Source: Solwaraspora sp. WMMD792
GTDB taxonomy: Bacteria > Actinomycetota > Actinomycetes > Mycobacteriales > Micromonosporaceae
Assembly (NCBI RefSeq): GCF_029626105.1
Contig: NZ_JARUBH010000009.1
Location: forward strand, 1,364,001 to 1,428,000
Direction of reading: 5' to 3'
Length of the DNA: 64,000 bases
The translations under genes and the position numbers were made by a program. Under the pieces are notes generated by a model. The model saw only the letters and a program-made list of their open reading frames with translations, ran no database searches and had not been told where the DNA came from. Of the stretch, positions 16,927-25,261 are shown in pieces. Every line of letters starts with the position of its first letter. Position 1 is the stretch's first letter.

Positions 16927-18423
16927 TCAGGAGACCCCGACCCGCTGCCACTGCTGGTTGCCGCCAGTGCCGCAGGTGTACTGGATCACCCGGGCGCTGT
17001 CGGCGGTGGAGTACCCGGCGACGTCGAGGCACTTACCGCTGTGCCGGGCCACGATCCGCTGGTAGCCGGAGCCCGCGTCGACCAGTTGCCACTGCTGGTC
17101 GGTGCGGCCCGGCTGGCAGGCGTACTGGGCGACGGCGGTGTGGTCGGCGGTGGAGCCGTTCGACACGGTCAGGCAGCGGTCGCTGTGGCGGGCCACCAGC
17201 TGGTGGTAGCCGGTGCCCAGGTCACGTAGTTGCCAGTGCTGGTTGCCGCCGTTGTGGCAGCCGTACTGGGCGACGCCTGCGCCGTCCGCGGTGGACTCGT
17301 TGAGCACGTCGAGGCACTTGCCGCTGTGCCGGGCCCGTAGCGTCTCGTAGGCGTACCCGCCGCCGACGCCGGTGACCTGCCCGGTCGCGGTGTCGATGCT
17401 GACCTGCGGATGCCAGCTCATGCTCAGCGACGTGTTCGACGGAAAGGTCAGCGGCAGCCAGACGTAGCGGGACTCGTTGACCCGGCCACCCCAGGCGCTG
17501 GCCCAGCGGTCACCGAGGTACAGGTACGAGGTGGTGGCGGTGCCCTGCACCGGCAGGACGTAGGCCGGCTGGGAGCCGTAGGTGATGCTGTCGCCGAACG
17601 CGGTCGGCGCGGTCCAGGTGCCGGTGATGCTGCCGGCGGTGGCGTACCGGGCCTGGTTGGGCTGCCAGCCGGTGGCGCCGGAGGTGACCAGGAAGTAGAC
17701 CCCGTTGCGTTTGAACATGGCCGGCGCCTCGCGGTAGTTGCCGGGCCACAGGGTCTGCACCAGGGCGGCGACGCCGGTGTAGTCGGGGGTCAGCCGGTAG
17801 ATGTTCAGGTCCGCGTTGACCCGGGTCGAGGAGATCAGGTACGCGGTGCCGTCGTCGTCGCGGAACACGGTCATGTCCCGTGAGTCGTAGCCGAGCGGCC
17901 GGAAACTGCCCAGGTACGTGTAGTTGCCGTCGACGGTGTCTGAGCTGGCCACCGCCACCCGGGCCTGGCCGTAGTCGACGCCGTTCTCCCAGTGCATCCA
18001 GAGCACGTACCTGCCGGTGGCCGGGTTGTAGAGGATCTTGGGGCGCTCGATGTTGGCGACGGCGAGCTCCGGGCTGCTGGACTGCCGCAGCACGTGGTTG
18101 CGCAACTCCCAGGTACGCAGGTCGGTTGACCGGTAGACGGAGACGTACCGGAAGGTGTGGTCGTCGTGGCGGTTCTCGCCGAACCAGTAGTAGTACCCGC
18201 CCACCTTGATCATGCCGCCGCCGTGGGCGTGGACGCCGGCGCCGGTGGTGTCGGTGAACTGGGTGGCATTGGTGACGGTGACCGGTGCGGCGGCGGCCGG
18301 CGGGGTGGCCAGCGCGAGCGCGGCGACCAGCATGAGCGGGACGGACAGGGCGGCGCAGGCGGTGCGGACCAGGCGCCGCCGCCAACGGCGGGGGTGTTCC
18401 CCGGGGCGGGGTGCGGCAGGCAT
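16927..18423 (-). CDS. Secreted GH43-family glycosidase with C-terminal CBM13 (ricin-type lectin)
   Basis: 498 aa from ATG 18423, preceded by AAGGAGG; upstream codons to 18690 lack a start signal and include tandem repeats. Signal peptide with a basic start (MPAAPRPGEHPRRWRRRL) and hydrophobic core ending AAA. Five-bladed GH43 domain (~res 45-350: HGGGMIKVGGYYYWFGENR entry, RDMTVFRDDDGTAYLI, REAPAMFKRNGVYFLVTSG). A ~130-aa ricin-B trefoil has three ARHSGKCLDV-type repeats and QHWQL motifs. The architecture resembles actinobacterial exo-beta-1,3-galactanase-type GH43 enzymes (subfamily 24/34 region), fitting attack on arabinogalactan side chains of pectin. Specificity inferred. Confidence 0.8.
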   Translation of the reverse strand: MPAAPRPGEHPRRWRRRLVRTACAALSVPLMLVAALALATPPAAAAPVTVTNATQFTDTTGAGVHAHGGGMIKVGGYYYWFGENRHDDHTFRYVSVYRSTDLRTWELRNHVLRQSSSPELAVANIERPKILYNPATGRYVLWMHWENGVDYGQARVAVASSDTVDGNYTYLGSFRPLGYDSRDMTVFRDDDGTAYLISSTRVNADLNIYRLTPDYTGVAALVQTLWPGNYREAPAMFKRNGVYFLVTSGATGWQPNQARYATAGSITGTWTAPTAFGDSITYGSQPAYVLPVQGTATTSYLYLGDRWASAWGGRVNESRYVWLPLTFPSNTSLSMSWHPQVSIDTATGQVTGVGGGYAYETLRARHSGKCLDVLNESTADGAGVAQYGCHNGGNQHWQLRDLGTGYHQLVARHSDRCLTVSNGSTADHTAVAQYACQPGRTDQQWQLVDAGSGYQRIVARHSGKCLDVAGYSTADSARVIQYTCGTGGNQQWQRVGVS

Positions 18424-18508
18424 CGGCTGCCTCCTTCGGGGTGGCCGGGTGTGGCGTCGCGGACGTACGGCACCACGTGTGTCGATCCAGACTAGGCGTA
18501 AAAGCGAC

Positions 18509-18522
18509 ATGAATCGATGCAA
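18509..18522 (-). promoter_or_regulatory. LacI-type palindrome upstream of the GH43 gene
   Basis: Read on the minus strand it is TTGCATCGATTCAT, an imperfect palindrome with a central CG, 86-99 bp upstream of the GH43 start. A near copy (TTGTATCGTTTCAT) occurs at the same distance before the PL11 gene. LacI-family sugar regulators bind sites of this form. Confidence 0.4.
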
Positions 18523-18562
18523 TGGTTCGCCGGTCGCCTGTGGATCGTCGTACGGTCGTACC

Positions 18563-18593
18563 GACCGCCGACCGCCGACCGCCGACCGCCGAC
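18563..18593 (+). repeat. Heptanucleotide tandem repeat
   Basis: GACCGCC repeated 4.4 times, followed at 18590-18640 by two copies of CGACACTTGACT and a CGACCT run. It lies between the GH43 gene and the nitroreductase, outside coding sequence. Low complexity suggests a slippage-prone spacer. Confidence 0.75.
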
Positions 18594-18650
18594 ACTTGAC
18601 TCGCGACACTTGACTCTCGACCTCGACCTCGACCTTGACAGGAGCACCTG

Positions 18651-19253
18651 GTGTCCGACGCCCCGAAGACCGCGACCACGGCCGAGCCACTGCACCCGCT
18701 ACTCGCCGACCGGTGGAGCCCGCGCGCCTTCGACCCCGAGCACCGGCTCACCGACCGGCAGCTGACCGCGCTGCTGGAAGCCGCCCGCTGGGCACCCAGC
18801 TGCGGAAACAGTCAACCCTGGCGGTTCGGCGTGGTCCGCCGTGGCGACGCCGCCCACGCCAGCCTGCTCGCCGCGCTCGACCCGGGGAACCGGGTCTGGG
18901 CGCACGCCGCCGCCGCGTTGATCGTGGTGGCTGCGCAGACCGTCGCCGACAACGGCGCGAGCCGCCCGTGGGCCGCCTACGACACCGGACAGGCGGTCGC
19001 GCACCTGTCGATCCAGGCCCAGCACGAAGGGCTCGCCGTGCACCAGCTCGCCGGCTTCGACGCCGACCGGGTCGCGGCGCTGCTGCCCACGGCGGCGCTC
19101 ACCCCGCTGGTCGTCGTCGCCGTCGGTCGCCGGGCGGCGACAATCGAGCTCGACGAGCCGCTCGCCACGAGGGAGCGCGCCGCCCGGCACCGGCTGCCCG
19201 TCGCCGACCTGCTGCTGTCGGTACGCCCGGCTTCGGTGCCCGACCCGGCGTAG
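18651..19253 (+). CDS. Nitroreductase-family flavoprotein
   Basis: 200 aa, GTG start with CAGGAGC upstream. RWSPRAFDPEHRLT and ARWAPSCGNSQPWRF are the FMN-binding signatures of the nitroreductase fold; the usual C-terminal VAVGRRA segment is present. Members reduce nitro compounds, quinones or enones with NAD(P)H, or act in dehalogenation. Monocistronic; substrate unknown. Confidence 0.88.
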   Translation: MSDAPKTATTAEPLHPLLADRWSPRAFDPEHRLTDRQLTALLEAARWAPSCGNSQPWRFGVVRRGDAAHASLLAALDPGNRVWAHAAAALIVVAAQTVADNGASRPWAAYDTGQAVAHLSIQAQHEGLAVHQLAGFDADRVAALLPTAALTPLVVVAVGRRAATIELDEPLATRERAARHRLPVADLLLSVRPASVPDPA

Positions 19254-19350
19254 CCGTCACCCTGGTTGACCTGGGTGGCTAGCATTTCGCGGGACCGGTG
19301 CGCCGAGCTGGCCGAGCCGGGCGCCGACCGAGATCTGCGGAAGGGGAACC

Positions 19351-20994
19351 GTGTCACGGGTCCAACAAGGTATACGCAACGCCGCATATGCGATAGCCGA
19401 AGGTAACGATCCTCGCCAGATGGCCATGGCCGAGCTGCGCCGCCGTGGCGGTGCCGTGACCGGTGGGGCTGGCGGGGCGGGCGGCGGTCAGCCGGCCGAG
19501 GACGGGATGGATCCGGTCGACTTCCCGGCGGCCCGCGACCTCGGTGGCAGCATCGACACCGTCATGGAGCAGCGCCGGGTGCCGCTCGACGACGCGGGCG
19601 AGGTGCTCAACCGCAGTGAGCAGCGGCGCGGCGAGGGCGGGGCGGCGCACGTCATCTGCCCGATGGTGATCCCGCGCGGACGTTCGCTGGTCACCATGCT
19701 GCCGGTGTCGCTGCTGCTGGTGCTCGGCGTGCTCGGCTCTGCGGTCGTCGCCGCCGCCGGCGGCAACCTGTTGCTCAACCCGCTGTTCGGTATCCACTAC
19801 TGGTTGCTGTCACTGTTCGCCGTCGGTTTCGTCTGGTGGCGCCAGGGCATGGTGATGGTGCCGGACGGCTGCGCCGCGCTGATCACCCGGTTCGGCAAGC
19901 TGGAGCAGGTCGTCGGCCCCGGCCGGGTGATCCTGCTGAACCCGTGGAAGCGGGTGTCGTACATCGTCAACACCACCCGCGAATACCCGTTCAACGCCCC
20001 GGTGCGCGAGGCCCCGACCAAGGGCGGGGTGAAGGCGTCCATCGACCTGTTCATCCAGTTTCGGATCAGCGACCCGGTGGAGTTCGTCTACACCCTCGGC
20101 GCGGTCCGTGGCTTCGAGGAGAAGCTCAGCAACGCGGTCAGCGAGACCATCCGCAGCCTGATCTACGAACAGCAGGCCGCCGACATCTACAACATGGTCG
20201 GCGAGGACACCGGCCGCCTGCTGGAGCAGCTCAACCAGCAGTTCCTTCCGGCGGTCGAGCTGACCAACGCCAACATCACCCACGCCGAGCCGTCCGACCG
20301 GGAGTACCGGATGGACCTCGCCGCGCCCGAGATGGTGCGGGTCGCCAAGGACGCCTACACCCACCAGTACGCGCTGCAGCTGCGTAAGGAGCAGGACGAG
20401 GGCGACCTGACCAAGGAGCTGGCCACCCTGCACGAGACCCTGTCCGGCATCCAGGCCGAGATCGCCCAGTACCAGGCGCAGATGGACACCGCGGTGGAGC
20501 GGGAGACCAACCGCGCCGAGGCGCTGGCCCGCCAGCGGTACGTGCTGGCCGAGTCCGAGGCACGGGCCAACGCCGCCCTGCTGGAGGCGCAGGCCCTGGA
20601 CATCAGGGCGGTCACCGCCGCCGAGGCGCCGGAGATCCTCGACTACCGCTACCAGCGGGAGGTGCTGGACACCCTGGAGGAGGTCGCCGACCACCTGCCC
20701 CGGCTGGTGCGCATCGGCGGCTCCACCGACCCGGACGGCGCGGTCGGGGTGGACCTGCTGAAGCTGGCCCGTGAGCTGGTCGGCGAGCGGGGTGCCGACC
20801 TGTTCAGCGAGACCGACATGGCCGCGATGCGCACCCGGCTGGCCGAGGTCGCCGCCCGGATCGCCGAACGTGAGCCGGAGATCGCCGCGCTCCGTGCGGC
20901 CGACCAGCCGACCGTGCCGGGCACCGACGCCGGCATTTCCCCGGCCCCCGGTGCGCCGGAGCCGACCGACGACGACCCGGAGGCACAGCGGTGA
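19351..20994 (+). CDS. SPFH/band-7 membrane protein (first of a tandem pair)
   Basis: 547 aa, GTG start after GGAAGGGGAACC. Residues 1-105 are polar with Gly-rich stretches. Two hydrophobic helices (~res 115-165) precede the SPFH domain (VPDGCAALITRFGKLEQVVGPGRVILLNP to ~res 330). A long charged helical region (~res 345-450, HETLSGIQAEIAQYQAQMD) is likely coiled coil. SPFH proteins (flotillin, prohibitin, HflK/C) form oligomeric membrane scaffolds. The stop overlaps the start of a second SPFH gene, so the two probably form a hetero-oligomer like HflK/HflC; that is inference. Confidence 0.8.
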   Translation: MSRVQQGIRNAAYAIAEGNDPRQMAMAELRRRGGAVTGGAGGAGGGQPAEDGMDPVDFPAARDLGGSIDTVMEQRRVPLDDAGEVLNRSEQRRGEGGAAHVICPMVIPRGRSLVTMLPVSLLLVLGVLGSAVVAAAGGNLLLNPLFGIHYWLLSLFAVGFVWWRQGMVMVPDGCAALITRFGKLEQVVGPGRVILLNPWKRVSYIVNTTREYPFNAPVREAPTKGGVKASIDLFIQFRISDPVEFVYTLGAVRGFEEKLSNAVSETIRSLIYEQQAADIYNMVGEDTGRLLEQLNQQFLPAVELTNANITHAEPSDREYRMDLAAPEMVRVAKDAYTHQYALQLRKEQDEGDLTKELATLHETLSGIQAEIAQYQAQMDTAVERETNRAEALARQRYVLAESEARANAALLEAQALDIRAVTAAEAPEILDYRYQREVLDTLEEVADHLPRLVRIGGSTDPDGAVGVDLLKLARELVGERGADLFSETDMAAMRTRLAEVAARIAEREPEIAALRAADQPTVPGTDAGISPAPGAPEPTDDDPEAQR

Positions 20995-22295
20995 TGAGCA
21001 AACTCAGCGGCGGCAGGTCGGTCATCTCCGAGGCGGTGGCGCCGTGGAGCGAACTCGCCCAGCTGCTGCGCGGCGGTGACGCGGGCAGCCTCGTACCGGT
21101 GGTGATCCCCAAGCACCGGCGGCGGCTGGGGTGGATGGTGCCGCTCTGGCTCGGCCTGCTCGCCCTGCTGTCCGGCGTGATGTTCACCCTGAACGGTGCC
21201 GACGGGCTGATCGGCGCCGCGTACGGTGCCCTCGCCACGGCCAGCTACCTCGCCGGCGTCGTGCTGCTGCTGCTCGGCGCGCTCTGGTGGTGGCGGTCGT
21301 CCATCGTGGAGATCGAACAGGGCACCCACGGGGTGCTGACCCGCTACGGGGCGGTCGTGCGGACCCTGGAACCGGGCCGGCACTACCTGTGGCATCCGTG
21401 GTCGCGGGTCGACTTCGTCGTCGACGTGGCCACCGAGATCCCGTACTCGGCGCCGGTGATGGCCTGCCCGACCCGGGAGAACGTGCCGCTGCGCTCCATC
21501 GAGTTCTTCATGAAGCTGCGGATCACCGACGCGGTGCTGTTCGTCCGGACCATCGGCGCCGGCAACTTCGACCTGGTGCTGTCCAGCGCCGTACAGGACG
21601 CCATCCGGCAGCGGGCCCGCCAGGTGCAGACTGAACGGGCGTACGACCTGCGCGGCTCCGACGTCGCCGACATGCAGGAACTGCTCAACCGGCAGCTGTC
21701 CCGCTACGGCGTGCGGATCACCGGCTGCAACATCCCCGACGTGCAGCTGCCCACCCAGTACCAGCAGCACCTGGCCACCCGGGAACGGGTCGCCAAGGAG
21801 CACGCCGCGTACGAGCAGGAGTGGGGGCTGACCCGCAAACGGCGCATCGACAGCCTGCAGATGGACATCGAGCGGGCCAAGAAGGTGCGCGACGCCCGGT
21901 TCGTCGAGGTCAAGGCGGCCCTGAACAAGGCCCGCGAGCAGGTCGCGCAGCTGCTGGAGGAGCAGGAGACCAACGCGCAGCGGGTCCGGTTCGAGATCGA
22001 GACCCGGGGCCGCAGCGGGCTGATCGCCGCCGAGAACGAGGCCAAGGCGCAGCGTCGACTGGCCCAGGCGTACCGGGACAACCGGGCGGTGCTGCAGTAC
22101 GAGCTGGCGCTGCGCCGGCTGGAGGTGGGTGCCGCGCTCGCCGGCAAGGCCCCCCAGCCGGTGGTGGTCCGCACCGACGGCACCGGCGGCGGAGACGTCT
22201 CGGCACTGTCCACCCTGCTCACCGCGCAGCTGTTGCCGCGTACCGTGGCGCTGCCGGCGCGCGGTGCCACCGCGGGCGGGGACGACGCCGGCTGA
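20991..22295 (+). CDS. SPFH/band-7 membrane protein (second of a tandem pair)
   Basis: 434 aa. GTG 20991 overlaps the previous stop; the next codon is ATG and could equally be used. Two hydrophobic helices (~res 48-105, WMVPLWLGLLALLSGVMF and LAGVVLLLLGALWWW) lead into an SPFH domain (EQGTHGVLTRYGAVVRTLEPGRH, VPLRSIEFFMKLRITD). A highly charged coiled-coil region (~res 265-370) follows. It differs clearly from its upstream partner, so the pair is not a recent duplication. Confidence 0.8.
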   Translation: MMSKLSGGRSVISEAVAPWSELAQLLRGGDAGSLVPVVIPKHRRRLGWMVPLWLGLLALLSGVMFTLNGADGLIGAAYGALATASYLAGVVLLLLGALWWWRSSIVEIEQGTHGVLTRYGAVVRTLEPGRHYLWHPWSRVDFVVDVATEIPYSAPVMACPTRENVPLRSIEFFMKLRITDAVLFVRTIGAGNFDLVLSSAVQDAIRQRARQVQTERAYDLRGSDVADMQELLNRQLSRYGVRITGCNIPDVQLPTQYQQHLATRERVAKEHAAYEQEWGLTRKRRIDSLQMDIERAKKVRDARFVEVKAALNKAREQVAQLLEEQETNAQRVRFEIETRGRSGLIAAENEAKAQRRLAQAYRDNRAVLQYELALRRLEVGAALAGKAPQPVVVRTDGTGGGDVSALSTLLTAQLLPRTVALPARGATAGGDDAG

Positions 22296-22366
22296 CCGAC
22301 CCGACCGAGGTCCGACCCCGGTCCGGGTACGGTGCATCCACCGCACACCGGACCGGGGAGGACGAC

Positions 22367-23887
22367 ATGACAGTGGACGGATGGGTCGACGGCGGGTTCA
22401 GCAACCCGGTGCTGCCCGGTTTCCACCCGGACCCGAGTGTCTGCCGGGCCGGCGACGACTACTACCTCGCCTGCTCCAGCTTCGAGTACTTCCCCGGCGT
22501 ACCGATCTTCCACAGCCGTGACCTGGTCAACTGGACCCAGATCGGCAACGTGCTGGACCGCCCCGACCAACTGACCATCCCGTCGTCGGCCCCGTCGTCC
22601 GGCGGGGTGTACGCGCCCACGCTGCGCCACCACGACGGCCGGTTCTGGCTGATCACCACGAACGTGGCGGACGGCGGCGGCAACCTGCTGGTCACCGCCG
22701 CCGACCCGGCCGGGCCGTGGTCCGGGCCGGTGCGGCTGCCCGGCGTGGCCGGTATCGACCCCGACCTGGCCTGGGACGACGACGGCAACTGCTGGTGCAC
22801 GACCGCCGGCGTCGGGCAGGTACGCATCGACCCACGCACCGGTGCCGCGCTCGGGCCGACCCGCCAGCTGTGGTCCGGCAGCCCGGGAGCCCAGGCACCG
22901 GAGGCACCGCACCTGTACCGGATCGGTGCCTACTGGTACCTGCTGATCGCCGAGGGCGGCACCGAGCGCGGCCACGCCATCTCGATCGCCCGGGGGCCGG
23001 CACCTGACGGCCCGTTCGAGCCGTGCCCGGCCAACCCGATCCTCACCCACCGCGGCACCGACCGGCCGATCCAGAACACCGGCCACGGCGACCTCATCCA
23101 GGCACCGGACGGCTCCTGGTGGCTGGTGCTGCTCGGCGCCCGGCCACGCGGCGGCACCCCCGGCTGGCACGTGCTCGGCCGGGAGACGTTTCTCGCCCCG
23201 GTCGACTGGGTCGACGACTGGCCGGTGGTCGGCGCGCTCACCGAGCGGATGCCCGCGCCGCGCTGGCCGGCGGCGCCGGTGCCGCCACCACCGACGCGGG
23301 ACGATTTCGACGCGGAGCGGCTGCACCCACGGTGGCTGTCGGTGCGGTCCCGGCCTGACGACGTGTGGTCGACGACCCGGCCGCCGGGCTGGCTGACCCT
23401 GCAGGCGCGCGGTCCGTCGCTCGACGCCGCCGACGTCACCTTCGTCGGCCGCCGCCAGCAGCACCTGTCCTGCCAGGTACGGGCCCTGATCGACCCCGGT
23501 GACGGCCGGGGCGGGCTGGCGGTACGGATGGACGAGACCCACCACTACGCGGTCGAGGTCGGCGGCGGCGAGGTGTACGCCTCGGCCCGGATCGGCCCGC
23601 TGCGGCCGGTACTGGAGCGCCGGCCGGTGCCGCCCGGGCCGGTGGTGCTGCGGGCCGACGTCACCCCGTCGCCGACCTGGCATCCCCGGCAGGGGCCGGA
23701 CGTGGTTCGGCTCGGCTTCGAAAACGCCGACGGCGGGTTCACCGTACTGGCCGAGCTCGACGGCCGTTACCTGTCGACCGAGGTCGCCGGAGGCTTCACC
23801 GGCCGGGTGATCGGCATGTACGCCGCCGCCGGTACAGTCCGCTTCGACTGGTTCGACTACCTCCCGGACCAGGGCTGCCAGGTGTGA
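22367..23887 (+). CDS. GH43-family beta-xylosidase / arabinofuranosidase-like enzyme
   Basis: 506 aa, ATG 22367 with GGGGAGGA upstream. No signal peptide, so probably cytosolic. Five-bladed GH43 domain: catalytic base in GFHPDPS (~res 19), pKa modulator Asp in GIDPDLAWDDDG, general acid Glu in QAPEAPHLY. Residues ~315-505 form the beta-sandwich C-terminal domain seen in XynB-type xylosidases. The family trims xylo-oligosaccharides or arabinose side chains after import. No transporter gene is adjacent. Confidence 0.88.
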   Translation: MTVDGWVDGGFSNPVLPGFHPDPSVCRAGDDYYLACSSFEYFPGVPIFHSRDLVNWTQIGNVLDRPDQLTIPSSAPSSGGVYAPTLRHHDGRFWLITTNVADGGGNLLVTAADPAGPWSGPVRLPGVAGIDPDLAWDDDGNCWCTTAGVGQVRIDPRTGAALGPTRQLWSGSPGAQAPEAPHLYRIGAYWYLLIAEGGTERGHAISIARGPAPDGPFEPCPANPILTHRGTDRPIQNTGHGDLIQAPDGSWWLVLLGARPRGGTPGWHVLGRETFLAPVDWVDDWPVVGALTERMPAPRWPAAPVPPPPTRDDFDAERLHPRWLSVRSRPDDVWSTTRPPGWLTLQARGPSLDAADVTFVGRRQQHLSCQVRALIDPGDGRGGLAVRMDETHHYAVEVGGGEVYASARIGPLRPVLERRPVPPGPVVLRADVTPSPTWHPRQGPDVVRLGFENADGGFTVLAELDGRYLSTEVAGGFTGRVIGMYAAAGTVRFDWFDYLPDQGCQV

Positions 23888-23978
23888 CGGCTACCGCCAT
23901 CGTCGCTGGTGACAGCCGGGGCGGCAGGTGTGACCGGCGTCCTTGGTGCCGATGATCACCGGTGGCTAGCGTGGCCGG

Positions 23979-25259
23979 ATGGTCTCACCCGGCACGGTCC
24001 CCGTCGACAGGCCGGCCGGGGTCCCGCGGCCGCAGATCCCGCTGCTGCTCGGGGCGGTCTTCCTGGTCTTCCTCGGCCAGATGTCGATGAACCCGATCAT
24101 CGCCCCGTTGGCCCGCGAGATCGGCCTCGCCGAGTGGCAGGTCGGGGTGACCATCAGCATCTCCGCGCTGATGGTGGTGGTCACCAGTCAACTGTGGGGC
24201 CGCCGGTCCCAGTCGTGGGGCCGCAAGCCGGTGCTGATCGCCGCGTTCGCCCTGGCCACCCTGACGATGGCGCTGTTCGCCCTGCTCGCCGACCTCGGCA
24301 TGCGGGGCGTCGTCACCGGCACCACGCTGTTCCTGCTGTTCGTGGCGTTCCGGGGCGTCGGGTTCGGCGCCGCGCTCGCCGCCGTGCCGCCGACCGCGCA
24401 GGCGTACATCGCCGACGTCACGGTCGACCAGTCCGCCCGGGTCAGAGGGATGGCCGGGATCGGGGCGGTGCAGGGCGGTGCGATGGTCGCCGGTGCGCTG
24501 GTCGGCGGGCTGCTCGCCGGTTTCGGGCTGATGGCTCCGCTGGTGGTGGTGCCGGTGCTGCTCGCGGTCGGGCTGGCCGTGGTCGCGGTGCGGCTGCGTC
24601 GGGAGAGCCGTACCGAGCTCGTCGAGAAGCCGGTGCGGGTCAGCCCGTTCGACGCCCGGGTGTGGCCGTTCCTGCTCGCCGGGTTCGGCATGTTCACCGC
24701 ACTCGGTTTCGTCCAGGTGGTCAGCGGGTTCCTCGTCCAGGACCGGTTCGGGCTGGACGCGGAGGCCACCGGCCTGATCACCGGTGCGGCGCTGCTCGCC
24801 GCCGGCGTCGGGATGGCGTTCGCGCAGACCGTCGTCGTGCCGCGCAGTGGCTGGCGGCCGGCGAGGCTGCTGCGGGTCGGCGGGGCTGTCGGCCTGGTCG
24901 GGTTCCTTCTGCTGGTGCCCGACACCTACGTCGGGTTCCTGGTCGCCGCGATGGCCATGATCGGGCTGGGTCTCGGCATCGCGATGCCCGGCTACGTCGC
25001 CGGTCCGACGTTGGCGGTACGCCGCGACGAGCAGGGCGGGCTGGCCGGGGTGATCGGTGCCACCAACGGACTCACCTTCGTACTGGCGCCGACCGCCAGC
25101 ACAGCGCTGTACGCCGTCTGGGCCCCGCTGCCGGTACTGATCGGCGCTGCGGTGATGGCGTCGGTCACGGCCTTCGTCCTGGCCCATCCCACGTTCCGTC
25201 GGCCCGTCCGAGGCGGCGGCGGACGAGGGTACGCCGCCGCCGCCGGCCGGGCCGGGTGA
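23979..25259 (+). CDS. MFS transporter, drug-efflux type
   Basis: 426 aa, about twelve hydrophobic helices. LWGRRSQSWGRKPVLI between helices 2 and 3 matches the MFS signature loop, and GLLAGFGLMAPLVVVP fits helix 5-6 of the drug:H+ antiporter group. There is no ribosome site; a possible -10 TAGCGT (23967-23972) with -35 TTGGTG 18 bp upstream would place the transcript start at the ATG, so a leaderless mRNA is likely. Ends 2 bp from the stop of the convergent sigma gene. Confidence 0.85.
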   Translation: MVSPGTVPVDRPAGVPRPQIPLLLGAVFLVFLGQMSMNPIIAPLAREIGLAEWQVGVTISISALMVVVTSQLWGRRSQSWGRKPVLIAAFALATLTMALFALLADLGMRGVVTGTTLFLLFVAFRGVGFGAALAAVPPTAQAYIADVTVDQSARVRGMAGIGAVQGGAMVAGALVGGLLAGFGLMAPLVVVPVLLAVGLAVVAVRLRRESRTELVEKPVRVSPFDARVWPFLLAGFGMFTALGFVQVVSGFLVQDRFGLDAEATGLITGAALLAAGVGMAFAQTVVVPRSGWRPARLLRVGGAVGLVGFLLLVPDTYVGFLVAAMAMIGLGLGIAMPGYVAGPTLAVRRDEQGGLAGVIGATNGLTFVLAPTASTALYAVWAPLPVLIGAAVMASVTAFVLAHPTFRRPVRGGGGRGYAAAAGRAG

Positions 25260-25261
25260 CC

